From positions 166,180 to 230,179 of the forward strand of contig CAVZTX010000002.1 in assembly GCA_963778375.1 (NCBI GenBank): 64,000 nucleotides of DNA, read 5' to 3'. The notes beneath the pieces were generated by a model. That model did not search any database. It saw only the letters and a program-made list of their open reading frames with translations, and was not told where the DNA came from. Each line of letters begins with the position of its first letter. Positions within the stretch are counted from its first letter, which is position 1. This document shows, piece by piece, positions 1-8,564 of the stretch. The DNA is from CAVZTX01 sp963778375 (GTDB lineage Bacteria > Chloroflexota > Ktedonobacteria > Ktedonobacterales > Ktedonobacteraceae). A program made the translations under genes and the position numbers.

Positions 1-286
1 AGTGCGCCTCTTTTTGAGCAAGAAGGGCATCAAGATCTTCACATTCTTTGGTCATGCTATATTGATCACCATGCGGCCCACTCAAGCCACGTCCACGCCG
101 ATCTACCACGTAGACCATAAAGGCATCCGAAAGCGCTGTTGCCAGACGCATATAGTGCTGCGAAGCTTGCATGCCGCCAGGCAAGATGATCAAGCCCGGG
201 CCAGTGCCGATTTGTCGATATCCAATCGTCGTGCCGTCCGCCGATGTGATAGAACCGGTCGTGTATGGTAATGTTGAAGTGCTCAA
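1..286 (-). CDS. alpha/beta hydrolase, N-terminal part (cut by window edge)
   Basis: The reverse strand reads an open frame from a TTG codon at 286 to the window edge. It starts LSTSTLPYTTGSITSADG and continues with GYRQIGTGPGLIILPGG, then a VVDRRGRGLSG block. These are the strand-beta3/oxyanion (here LPGG in place of the usual HG) and D-x-R-G-x-G-x-S signatures of alpha/beta hydrolases. The nucleophile elbow lies outside the window, so substrate is unknown. The TTG start is chosen because AAGGAG lies about eight bases upstream and no ATG fits. The downstream 3' part is missing only because the window ends. Confidence 0.7.
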   Translation of the reverse strand, partial: MSTSTLPYTTGSITSADGTTIGYRQIGTGPGLIILPGGMQASQHYMRLATALSDAFMVYVVDRRGRGLSGPHGDQYSMTKECEDLDALLAQKEAH

Positions 287-315
287 TGCAAAGCTCCTTT
301 TTGCTCTTGTCGAGG

Positions 316-545
316 CTACAAGCGTTTCAACCGGCTCAGACGCTCAACAATATATGGCTCCAAGTGTTTCTCAACGAGCGCAGTCATCTCGTCAAGAGAA
401 CGACTCCCGTCTACCTCACAAACCGGCAGATGCCGTTCCTTTGCCTGTTGCTATATATAACGCGCCAGCAACCAATCTCGTTCAATCAGATTACGTAAGC
501 GCCTTTCAACATCGCTCGCCTCTTGGTAAACCCACGCCGTATAGG
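316..545 (-). pseudogene. Decayed C-terminal copy of the P-loop kinase at 4915-5610
   Basis: Reverse-strand translation gives RLRNLIERDWLLARYI, a TAG stop at 451-453, then QQAKERHLPVCEVDGSRSLD and DEMTALVEKH, ending at TAG 316-318. The intact kinase at 4915-5610 has RMRNLIERDCQLAHYVK then QQAEERHLPIYEVDGSRSLD in the same order, so this is a paralogous fragment. The N-terminal Walker A half is absent upstream and one in-frame stop breaks it. The stop replaces a lysine codon of the paralogue. Nothing else is recognised between 546 and 714. Confidence 0.85.
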
Positions 546-714
546 ATCATCCCTCCATATGTACACGACTGAAGTATTCACTCATTTCGTTCTTTTGGAG
601 GTTTTGACATCCATGCCAACGGCATCTTGCAGCGCACAAAGAGAGGCCGGTTACTGTATCCCATTTCAGAGACCCCGGCCTCCCTTGCTCTGTCAACGTC
701 GTCTGGTTCTGGGC

Positions 715-2394
715 TTATGCAGCCAGTGTCTTGACGAAGAAATCTTGTATCATCTGGATCAGCGCGTCGGGGCTTGGCTGCTCAATCTGACCAGGAGTGG
801 AGGCGGCCAGCCCATGCTCATCATGCTGAACCATGACGAGCGTGGTGGGAACGTGGGCAGCCTGGAGCAGACTCGCCAACTTCTGAGAGTGATGCGGCGC
901 GATAAACCAATCGTCGGCACCTTGTATGATCAAGAAGGGGGGAGCATCATGAGTGACGTAGCTGACCGGGCTGGTATAGTTCTTCCTGGCATTGGTAGGT
1001 ATCTGATCTGCTCTGAGGGCCGTACCCTGCCTCGATATACCCAGTCCCGCACCTAGCGTGTAGACCCAACTCGGCGTACCCCTCCAATCCGTGAGATCAG
1101 TAGGTCCCCACATATCGACTACTGCCTGCACGCGGCTTGATTGATCCAGGTACTGTCCCTTGTCAAAGCCTGCATCGGGTCCGGTGAGGCCCAGCATCGA
1201 GGACAGATACCCACCCTCGCTGGCTCCATAGACGCCGATGCGCTGTGGATCGATACCCAGTTCGTGGGCATGGTCACGCAGGAAGCGAACGGCGCACTTG
1301 GCATCCACCACCTGGTCTAACATCGTGTAGAGTGGGGGGAACCGGTAATCGATTGAACCAACGGCAAAGCCGCGAGCGAGCAGATTGCTACGCAATTGAG
1401 TGAAGTAGACGGTATCGGGGCCGAGGCTTGATAACTGACGATTTCCCATAAGCCCCTCACCGCCATGCATATAGAAGACGACGGGTACCGGTCGGGTGAA
1501 GGTTGCTGCCGGTTCGGAGAGATCCATCGCCAGGGGGTCGCCACCGGGATGGCAATACTCTAGCGTGGTCATCTGACCAGCAGGTGCACTGACCGTTGAA
1601 GCTGGAGACGCAGGGAACCAGATCGCGTTCGGTGCACTCAAAGTGACGGCAGGCCAGCTCAACAGGCTCGTAATGAGCAGCGCAGGCAAGACGCTCAGGG
1701 AGACAAGCCATGCCCTGGGCGTCTCTTCGCGCAGGCGTGGGAAGACTAGGCGAAGCAGCAGGAAGAGGACAATAAGCCCGCAGGCAGGCAGGAAGATCAA
1801 CTGGAGACTGGTTGGAATGGTGCCGGGGACCGTAAAGAGGGCCACCATGAACAGCGCCATCGTGACCTGATGCAGTTGCGCCAGGATCATAAGCCCTACC
1901 AGAAACAAGTACGGCAATGCGTTCACGAGAATGCGCCAGGGGCGAGAGAGCATGGTCCAGGTGCGGGCCGCAAGGCTGAAGAAGAAGAAGGCTGCCATCC
2001 CTTCCATGATGGGAACCCACATATCCGCGATGCTGGGCGATTCTGCTCGCCAGAGGGTGAGCCCGACAGGCACCCCGGTCGTATGCGCGAGCAGCCAGAG
2101 GAGCAGCGCAAGCCCCTCGACAACTCCTGCTGCGATAAGCAAACGGCGGGCGGGGCACACCACAACGCTGACTGCACTAATAGCCTGAATAGCTGCGCCG
2201 AGCAGTATGAGCGCGATCAGTAGGCCGGATGGTGGTCTCTGAAGTAGGATGGACAGGAAATGGATAGTGGCTGCACTTAACGTACTGAGGGCAGCCCAGT
2301 AGAGGAATCCGCCTCGCTTGATACGATTGGCGGCCAGGGCCGAGAGCTGATCAGAGGTAGTGTGAATAGAGATTGAGATTGCTTGGATACTCAT
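715..2394 (-). CDS. Membrane-anchored alpha/beta hydrolase (BD-FAE/esterase-like)
   Basis: The 559-residue product has about seven hydrophobic segments in residues 25-260, then an esterase domain. The domain shows the oxyanion motif YMHGGEGLMG, a nucleophile elbow GASEGG (serine in G-x-S-x-G), a late Asp in QGADDWF and His in QHDEHGL, so a full Ser-Asp-His triad can be placed. The fold resembles carbohydrate-esterase-like BD-FAE or lipase/esterase proteins acting outside the membrane. The start is ATG at 2394 with AAAGGAG just upstream. The N-terminal membrane domain is unusual for the family; the substrate cannot be told from sequence. Confidence 0.8.
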   Translation of the reverse strand: MSIQAISISIHTTSDQLSALAANRIKRGGFLYWAALSTLSAATIHFLSILLQRPPSGLLIALILLGAAIQAISAVSVVVCPARRLLIAAGVVEGLALLLWLLAHTTGVPVGLTLWRAESPSIADMWVPIMEGMAAFFFFSLAARTWTMLSRPWRILVNALPYLFLVGLMILAQLHQVTMALFMVALFTVPGTIPTSLQLIFLPACGLIVLFLLLRLVFPRLREETPRAWLVSLSVLPALLITSLLSWPAVTLSAPNAIWFPASPASTVSAPAGQMTTLEYCHPGGDPLAMDLSEPAATFTRPVPVVFYMHGGEGLMGNRQLSSLGPDTVYFTQLRSNLLARGFAVGSIDYRFPPLYTMLDQVVDAKCAVRFLRDHAHELGIDPQRIGVYGASEGGYLSSMLGLTGPDAGFDKGQYLDQSSRVQAVVDMWGPTDLTDWRGTPSWVYTLGAGLGISRQGTALRADQIPTNARKNYTSPVSYVTHDAPPFLIIQGADDWFIAPHHSQKLASLLQAAHVPTTLVMVQHDEHGLAASTPGQIEQPSPDALIQMIQDFFVKTLAA

Positions 2395-2658
2395 AGCTGA
2401 AGCTCCTTTCTATTCCCCTTGCTACAAAGGGAATGACAACTCGTTGTAATATACTTGTGAGAGGCGTTTCCGATGTTATGAGTATCGCTGATAGATGTCT
2501 TAAAAATATCTCCAATCTGTACCAAAAAGTGTTACATGGAGCGCCGAAATGACATACTTTTGGGACAATTTCGCGCTATCATATGCATATCTACCCGGCC
2601 TATTCTCCCGCTACAAGAGAGGCACCGTGAGGATACACCAACTATCAGGTGAAAGAGA

Positions 2659-4083
2659 ATGGTGGATATTATGCAGAATAGAACCTCGATCGATGGCGTG
2701 ATGTGGGATAGTCAATCCTACAAAAATATTCTCTATCTATTGTTCTCGTTTCCGCTTGGTGTGTTCTATTTTAACGTGCTGTTGGCCGGTATCACTCTGG
2801 GCATACCCACCCTGTCTATCTGGATTGGAATACCTATCCTTCTCGTGTTCATAAATATCTGCTGGCGTCTGGCTATGTTCGAGCGTCGCCTGGCAGTCAA
2901 CTGGTTGTGCGTGGAAATCGCGCCCATTTCAATGGAAGCGTCAACATCGATCTTTTCATGGAGAAGCTTGCCAGCGCGTTTAAGCAATCCTATGACCTGG
3001 AAAATGCTGGCCTATCTGCTGCTGAAGTTGCCGCTCGGCCTCTGCTCCTGTGTCATCACCGGAGTTTTGCTTGTGCTCAGTTTGGCGATAATGATCGTCG
3101 GTCTGGTGCTCGGGTGCATTACTGCACCTCTCTTCACACTTATTGGTGCACTACAGCATGTGCCTGGGCCGGGACAGCATCTGCGCGAGTATCTCTTGTT
3201 TGCTCTGACCGGCTTTGGTCTGAATATATTGACCTTCCAATTGCTGAATGGACTGGCCTTTGTTGCGGGACAACTGGCACGCGCGTTGTTGGGGATGAGC
3301 GATACGGCTATGCGCTTACAAGCGGCGACGGCACTGGCGGAGCAGGAGCGCTTGCGTGCTGAACAGGCGGATCAACGCCGTCGCGAGCTGGTCGTGAATG
3401 TCTCCCATGAGTTGCGTGCACCGGTGGCCAGCATCTCCGGTCATCTAGAGTCGCTGCTCCTGGCTACTGAAGAAGGGACGCAGACGCCTCCGCCAGAGAC
3501 GCTCTATAACTATCTCAACATCGCTCACCAGGAGGCCCGGCGTTTGGGGTTGTTGGTCGATGAGCTGCTCTCGCTGGCTCGCATGGAAGCCGGTGAGCTG
3601 CGTCTGGTTATACAAGAGGTTGTGGCGAGTGAGGTTGTTGAAGAGGTCTATCAGATGCTGATGCCTCTGGCGCAACGTGAGCGGCAGGTGACGCTGGTGC
3701 GTGGCTGTGCACCCAATCTCTCACCTGTACAGGCGGACCGCCAGCGGCTCGTGCAGGTGGTATTGAACCTTGTGCGCAACGCCATTACCTCTACGCCAGC
3801 AGGTGGTATCGTCTCACTCAGCCTGGAAGTAGCGGACGCGCAGCATCTCGCGCTAGTCGTTGAAGACAGTGGTATTGGTATTCCCGCCGAAGAGTTGCAA
3901 CATATCTTTGAGCGCTTTTATCGCACCGATGCTTCGCATTCTCGTGCTAGCGGTGGCTTTGGTTTGGGTCTAGCTATCGTTCACGATCTTGTGAGCGCGA
4001 TGGGCGGTTCTATCAGCGTCACAAGTACGGTAGGACAGGGAAGCCGCTTCTGCGTCCTGCTGCGTACAGCCGAGCCAAAATGA
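2659..4083 (+). CDS. Sensor histidine kinase
   Basis: The 474-residue protein starts with a membrane sensor module (hydrophobic segments around residues 25-70 and 115-205) resembling the 'putative sensor' domain of Actinobacteria and Chloroflexota. A short coiled linker leads to a HisKA domain with H-box VNVSHELRAPVASIS (phospho-acceptor His about residue 250). The ATPase domain carries an N box (LNLVRNAI), G1 (EDSGIGIP), F box (FERFYR) and G2 (GFGLGLAI). Autophosphorylation and phosphotransfer to the response regulator 68 bases downstream is the expected role; the two are co-directional and probably co-transcribed. The signal sensed is unknown. Confidence 0.9.
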   Translation: MVDIMQNRTSIDGVMWDSQSYKNILYLLFSFPLGVFYFNVLLAGITLGIPTLSIWIGIPILLVFINICWRLAMFERRLAVNWLCVEIAPISMEASTSIFSWRSLPARLSNPMTWKMLAYLLLKLPLGLCSCVITGVLLVLSLAIMIVGLVLGCITAPLFTLIGALQHVPGPGQHLREYLLFALTGFGLNILTFQLLNGLAFVAGQLARALLGMSDTAMRLQAATALAEQERLRAEQADQRRRELVVNVSHELRAPVASISGHLESLLLATEEGTQTPPPETLYNYLNIAHQEARRLGLLVDELLSLARMEAGELRLVIQEVVASEVVEEVYQMLMPLAQRERQVTLVRGCAPNLSPVQADRQRLVQVVLNLVRNAITSTPAGGIVSLSLEVADAQHLALVVEDSGIGIPAEELQHIFERFYRTDASHSRASGGFGLGLAIVHDLVSAMGGSISVTSTVGQGSRFCVLLRTAEPK

Positions 4084-4151
4084 TAGAATACGTCTGGGAT
4101 TCATAGATAGAGCAGCCCTCCGTGGGCAATTTGGCAGAGGAGCAAACCAGC

Positions 4152-4880
4152 GTGGCGACGATTCTGGTCATCGAGGATGATCGCGCACTCTCTGATCTCT
4201 TGCGCACCCATTTAGAATCGGAAGGATATAGAGTGGTGCAGGCATTTGACGGTCCTTCGGCCCTGGTGGCAGTAGAGCAACAACATCCAGATTTGATTCT
4301 CCTCGATTGGATGTTGCCTGGTATGGATGGGCTGTCGGTCTGTCGGCGTTTGCGGAAAACTCATCTCACGCCGATTATTATGCTCACAGCGCGCACCGAA
4401 GAGGTAGATCAGCTACTTGGGCTAGAGGTCGGAGCCGATGACTATATTGCCAAGCCATTCAGTATCCATCAGGTGCTGGCGCGAGTCCGTGCCATGTTGC
4501 GCCGTGTTGAATTGGATAGCCGGGGCACAACGGACGCTCGTCCTCGCGCTTCACAGCAAGCGCTGTCATCAGCTCCTAGCCAGCCTCCACCGCTGATACG
4601 TGGCCCTTTGCGTATCGCTCCTGCGGAGCGTTCTGCACAGCTTGATGGGCAAGAGATCGACCTGACACCCAAAGAGTATGATCTATTAGTTCTGCTGATC
4701 TCTCATCCTGGCTGGGTGTTCAAACGCGAGGTGCTTTTGCAGCAGATTTGGGGCGAGAGCTACGAGGGTTTTGATCGCACCATCGACAACCACATCACGC
4801 GTTTGCGCAAGAAACTGGGGCCGTTTGGCGATAAGATTGAGACCGTCTGGGGCGTAGGCTATCGGTTCAAAGCCGATTAA
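4152..4880 (+). CDS. OmpR-family response regulator
   Basis: The product of about 242 residues has an N-terminal receiver (ILVIEDD acidic pocket, phospho-acceptor Asp about residue 52 in LLDWMLPG, Lys in YIAKPFS), a Ser/Pro-rich linker and a C-terminal winged helix (LTPKEYDLL, then TIDNHITRLRKKLG). The frame is open to a GTG at 4122, but GTG at 4152 is preferred because GAGGAG lies nine bases before it and the receiver begins directly there. It is the partner of the preceding histidine kinase. Its target genes are not evident. Confidence 0.9.
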   Translation: MATILVIEDDRALSDLLRTHLESEGYRVVQAFDGPSALVAVEQQHPDLILLDWMLPGMDGLSVCRRLRKTHLTPIIMLTARTEEVDQLLGLEVGADDYIAKPFSIHQVLARVRAMLRRVELDSRGTTDARPRASQQALSSAPSQPPPLIRGPLRIAPAERSAQLDGQEIDLTPKEYDLLVLLISHPGWVFKREVLLQQIWGESYEGFDRTIDNHITRLRKKLGPFGDKIETVWGVGYRFKAD

Positions 4881-4914
4881 CCGACAAATAAGTGAAGGGG
4901 ACTCTAGGGCATTC

Positions 4915-5610
4915 TTAGAATGACTTCTTTTGACTAAAATGTTGGATGAGGTAGGGGTCAAAGTGTCCTTCGACCAGTTCGGTCATCTCATCAAGAGAAC
5001 GACTCCCGTCTACTTCATAGATGGGAAGATGCCGTTCCTCCGCTTGCTGTTTGACATAGTGGGCTAATTGACAGTCGCGCTCAATCAGATTGCGCATGCG
5101 TTTCTCTGGATCACTGCCTTCATTGTATACACCAAGTCGTTTCTGCCGTCGAATCAGTTCAGCCCGTTTCCGTCGCCTGGCTTGTTCACAGAAAGGATCT
5201 GTTGGAATCAGCCAGATCGCTTGATGGGGATGAGAAAGGTAAGGTAGTACACAAGCTGGAAAGAAATTTCCTTCTGCGACAATGATGTTTTCTTTTGGCA
5301 GCGCAAGCAGATCTTCAATCATGAGCTGAAAATCCTGAGTCCATGACTTGATGGTTTCCTCAACAAGCGTTTCAACTGACCGCTGTATCCAGCGCTGATC
5401 CATACTCATCTTCAGAAACGCTCGGGCTTCAGGATCGCCAGCAGCAATCCATCGAGCAAAATGATTACTAGCCCAGGCATCAACATGGTAATCGAGGAAG
5501 ACCGAGATCCGCGCGATGGTATGACTGATTGTGGATTTGCCAGAACACGGGGAGCCAGCAATCCACAAGACATGTGAAAGATCCTTGGCGACTTGCAGTT
5601 GGTCGGGCAT
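4915..5610 (-). CDS. P-loop nucleoside/nucleotide kinase-like ATPase
   Basis: A Walker A loop GSPCSGKST lies at about residues 19-27 (after LWIAG), typical of small AAA_18/adenylate-kinase-like phosphotransferases. Later LLALPKENIIVAEGNFF (Walker B-like) and an Arg-rich lid (EQARRRKRAELIRRQKR) fit this class, which phosphorylates small molecules. The exact substrate is unknown. ATG at 5610 has a GGGGGAA Shine-Dalgarno; an in-frame ATG at 5631 is the alternative. It is convergent with the response regulator. A broken copy of its C-terminal third lies at 316-545, so a duplication has taken place nearby. Confidence 0.75.
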   Translation of the reverse strand: MPDQLQVAKDLSHVLWIAGSPCSGKSTISHTIARISVFLDYHVDAWASNHFARWIAAGDPEARAFLKMSMDQRWIQRSVETLVEETIKSWTQDFQLMIEDLLALPKENIIVAEGNFFPACVLPYLSHPHQAIWLIPTDPFCEQARRRKRAELIRRQKRLGVYNEGSDPEKRMRNLIERDCQLAHYVKQQAEERHLPIYEVDGSRSLDEMTELVEGHFDPYLIQHFSQKKSF

Positions 5611-5761
5611 CGCTTCTTCCCCCTCAAGCATCTGTTCTCATCATCGTTTGCCCCCTTAAAGCATACCTGGAAGCACATGAAAATACATCGTCCAAATGAC
5701 CGATGTGGAATGCTGGACGCATTTGATACAATGAAAAAAGAAGATTGATCTTCTACTCACA

Positions 5762-6397
5762 TCAACCATCCGTCACGACAAAGACATGCAACGTGCGAGG
5801 CCCATGCACACCCTCCACACGGCTCAACTCAATATCGCTGGTAGCCGACGGCCCCGAAATCAAAGTAATGGGATGCGTTGCCCGCTCAGTTAGCTTCGCG
5901 ATAGCTTCAGGAACCATTCCCACCACCTGTTCCGCACGCACAATACACAGATGCAAGTCAGGGATCAACGACAGCGCTCGCCTCCCCTGAGTCACGCCGC
6001 CATCCAGGATGATCGTCCCCGTTTGAGCGATGGCAATAGCACAACCCGTAAGCACAGCAGAGCTTTCGTCCAACTCGGTATAGGTGAGCGGCGGATCGTC
6101 CCTCAATATTGTCATACCTGCAGGAAGCCAACTGTCAGGCACATCAGCCGGAACCACGAGTCGGGTGATGCCCTCCTGCTGACAAGCATCTGCAATAGCC
6201 TGGGGTAAGTTGGTATCATCGGTGCGCGTCACAATGGCTTTGTAATCAATCAGCCGATCAATGAAGACTTCGAGAATGGCTGCCCGATCCCGTTCATCCC
6301 GCTCACGGAAATCGTGTGGAATTGGGGGTGGCTCAGGCGCGTTGGCAATAGCCTTACGAATGCGTGCCAGGATGACATCTTTAGCAATCTCCCTCAT
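5762..6397 (-). CDS. lutC: Lactate utilization protein C (LutC/YkgG family)
   Basis: The product is about 211 residues when started at ATG 6397, which overlaps the lutB stop and has AAAGGTG upstream. The frame stays open further upstream, but that part covers the lutB end. Family features are the central AIAQTGTIILDGG block and the SDIELSRVEGVHGPRTLHV C-terminus shared by LutC/YkgG proteins. LutC works with LutA and LutB to oxidise L-lactate to pyruvate; its own catalytic role is not established. It is the last gene of the rha-lut operon. Confidence 0.93.
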   Translation of the reverse strand: MREIAKDVILARIRKAIANAPEPPPIPHDFRERDERDRAAILEVFIDRLIDYKAIVTRTDDTNLPQAIADACQQEGITRLVVPADVPDSWLPAGMTILRDDPPLTYTELDESSAVLTGCAIAIAQTGTIILDGGVTQGRRALSLIPDLHLCIVRAEQVVGMVPEAIAKLTERATHPITLISGPSATSDIELSRVEGVHGPRTLHVFVVTDG

Positions 6398-7812
6398 GAC
6401 TGCCCACCTTTCTGCCGCTCGCGCCACCACTCGCGGAAACTTTGCTTGGGGACCGGAGCTAAATCGCGTGCTGTTGTCCACCCTGCAAACATCCCTGGCA
6501 GGTGGTTGATCACTCCTCCATGCACGAAGAATCGCTGCCCCCTCCGTGCCAGGTGCTGCGCCCGTTCGTAGCGTTGAGGGCTGGCGAAGATATACGCCAG
6601 TTCACGCATCGCCAGCGCTTCAGGGTTGAGGGACGATGTGTGACGTATCACCTCTCCACGCAGGTGCAGCAGCACTTCAGGAATATTGATCTTGACCGGA
6701 CACACCTCATAGCAGGCCCCACACAAAGTGGAAGCGTAGGGCAAGGTCTTGGCATGCTCTATGCCCACCAACTGCGGCGTGAGAATGGCGCCGATAGGAC
6801 CGGGATAGACCGAGCTATAAGCGTGACCACCTGTGCGCGCATAGACTGGGCAGATATTGAGACAGGCACTGCAGCGAATGCAGTGCAGCGTCTGGCGGCC
6901 CACCTCATCGGCAAGCACATTCGTGCGTCCATTATCAAGCAATACCAGATGAAAAGTTTGCGGGCCATCCCCAGGCGTCACTCCCGTCCACAAACTCGTA
7001 TACGGATTCATGCGTTCGCCCGTCGAACTGCGCGGCAGCAATTGCAGGAAGACGGCAAAATCCTGGAACGTGGGCAGGATTTTCTCGATGCCCATCACAG
7101 TAATCAGCATCTGGGGCAGCGTTACGCACATACGCCCATTGCCCTCGCTCTCCACCACGCACACCGTGCCAGTCTCAGCAATAGCAAAATTCGCACCACT
7201 AATAGCTACCTGAGCAGAGAGGAATTGTTCGCGCAGGTAGCGCCGTGCAGCCGCAGTAAGCTGCTTCGGTTCGTCGGTGAGGTCCTCTCCCCTAGCGATA
7301 GTACGGCGGAAGAGGTCACGAATCTCGCTGCGATTTTTGTGGATGGCAGGCACCAGGATATGCGAAGAGGTTTCTCCTGCGAGCTGGATGATCAGTTCGG
7401 CAAGATCGGTCTCGATGGCGCGTATGCCCGCGGTCGCCAGCGCCTTGTTCAGATGAATTTCATCGGTGGTGAGCGACTTGACCTTCACTACCTGATCCGC
7501 GCCAGTTCCTTGCACAATCTCCGTGATGATGCGATTGGCCTCGGCAGCATCCCGTGCCCAGTGCACCTGCCCTCCGGCACGCTGGACTGAGGCTTCAAGT
7601 TGCACTAAATATTCGTCGAGATGGCGCATGACGTGCGCTTTGATAGCCGATCCTGCCGTGCGTAGTGCTTCCCAGTCGGGTAGTTCGCTCACAACATCCG
7701 CGCGCTTGTTGCGGATGGTCGTGGTCGCTTTGCCAAGGTTGCGGCGCAACTGGCTGTTAGCCAGTGCAGCTTTGGCGGTTTTGGGAAATTTGGGCAAGGA
7801 TTTAGATGCCAT
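6394..7812 (-). CDS. lutB: Lactate utilization iron-sulfur protein LutB
   Basis: The 472-residue product has the LutB domain and two 4Fe-4S cluster motifs near the C-terminus (HCIRCSACLNICPVY and LCGACYEVCPVKINIPE). The ATG at 7812 overlaps the lutA stop as ATGA, so lutA and lutB are translationally coupled. The open frame extends further upstream inside lutA, but without family similarity. LutB is the ferredoxin-like electron-transfer subunit of the L-lactate dehydrogenase complex. The overlap with lutC at the other end makes a tight three-gene unit. Confidence 0.95.
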   Translation of the reverse strand: MASKSLPKFPKTAKAALANSQLRRNLGKATTTIRNKRADVVSELPDWEALRTAGSAIKAHVMRHLDEYLVQLEASVQRAGGQVHWARDAAEANRIITEIVQGTGADQVVKVKSLTTDEIHLNKALATAGIRAIETDLAELIIQLAGETSSHILVPAIHKNRSEIRDLFRRTIARGEDLTDEPKQLTAAARRYLREQFLSAQVAISGANFAIAETGTVCVVESEGNGRMCVTLPQMLITVMGIEKILPTFQDFAVFLQLLPRSSTGERMNPYTSLWTGVTPGDGPQTFHLVLLDNGRTNVLADEVGRQTLHCIRCSACLNICPVYARTGGHAYSSVYPGPIGAILTPQLVGIEHAKTLPYASTLCGACYEVCPVKINIPEVLLHLRGEVIRHTSSLNPEALAMRELAYIFASPQRYERAQHLARRGQRFFVHGGVINHLPGMFAGWTTARDLAPVPKQSFREWWRERQKGGQS

Positions 7813-8552
7813 CACGCGGCCTCGCTTTCCGTATTCGCCAGGATTTCGGCCAGGTGAACGGTTGCCACCCCGGCCCGTTGGCGATGCAACCCTCCACCGA
7901 TGTGCATCAAACAGGAGGTATCGGCGGCACACAGCACCTCCGCGCCGGTATCCAGCACGCAGCGCATTTTGTCGCTGAGCATTGCCAGGGAAGTATCGGA
8001 ATTCTTGATGGCAAAGGTGCCGCCAAAGCCACAGCATTCGAGCGCATTGGGCAGTTCTACCAGGTCAATTCCTTTAACTGCCCGCAGCAGTTGCAGCGGT
8101 GCATCACCCACGTGCAGCACGCGCAGGCTATGGCAGGTAGGATGGTAGGTCACCCGGTGCGGATAGTATGCTCCCACATCCGTGACGCCCAGTCGTTTGA
8201 CCAGGAACTCCGACAGCTCGTAGACAAGTGGGATAAGCTGCTCGACGGCTTCAATAAGTGCGGTATCACCGGAGAGCGCGGCAGCCTTGGGATAGAGTTC
8301 ACGCACCATGCCCACGCACGACGCAGAGGGTGCGATAATAACTTCAGCATTGCGAAAGACCTCGACGAAGTGACGCACCAGTGGAATAGATTCGCGCTGA
8401 TAGCCTGTGTTGAAATGCATCTGTCCGCAGCAAGTCTGCGCTTCAGGGAATTCCACAACATGGCCAAGCCGTTCCAGCACCTGCGTGGTGGCAATGCCGA
8501 CATTGGGAAAAAGTGTGTCGTTGAAGCAAGTGATGAAGAGCGCAACCCTCAT
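7812..8552 (-). CDS. lutA: Lactate utilization protein A (CCG-domain Fe-S protein)
   Basis: The 246-residue protein contains two cysteine-rich CCG domains (AQTCCGQMHFNTGY and LECCGFGGTFAI, each preceded by a lone Cys) as in glycolate oxidase/heterodisulfide reductase-type subunits. With LutB and LutC it converts L-lactate to pyruvate. It starts at ATG 8552, 12 bases after the rhamnulokinase stop, with a good GGAG site. Its place after rhaB fits a pathway in which rhamnose cleavage produces lactaldehyde and then lactate. Confidence 0.94.
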   Translation of the reverse strand: MRVALFITCFNDTLFPNVGIATTQVLERLGHVVEFPEAQTCCGQMHFNTGYQRESIPLVRHFVEVFRNAEVIIAPSASCVGMVRELYPKAAALSGDTALIEAVEQLIPLVYELSEFLVKRLGVTDVGAYYPHRVTYHPTCHSLRVLHVGDAPLQLLRAVKGIDLVELPNALECCGFGGTFAIKNSDTSLAMLSDKMRCVLDTGAEVLCAADTSCLMHIGGGLHRQRAGVATVHLAEILANTESEAA

Positions 8553-8564
8553 CGGCAGCTCCTT

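Noticed and set aside
6502..7590. Long plus-strand open frame opposite lutB
   Set aside because: It is the shadow of lutB, with no family features and poor codon pattern.
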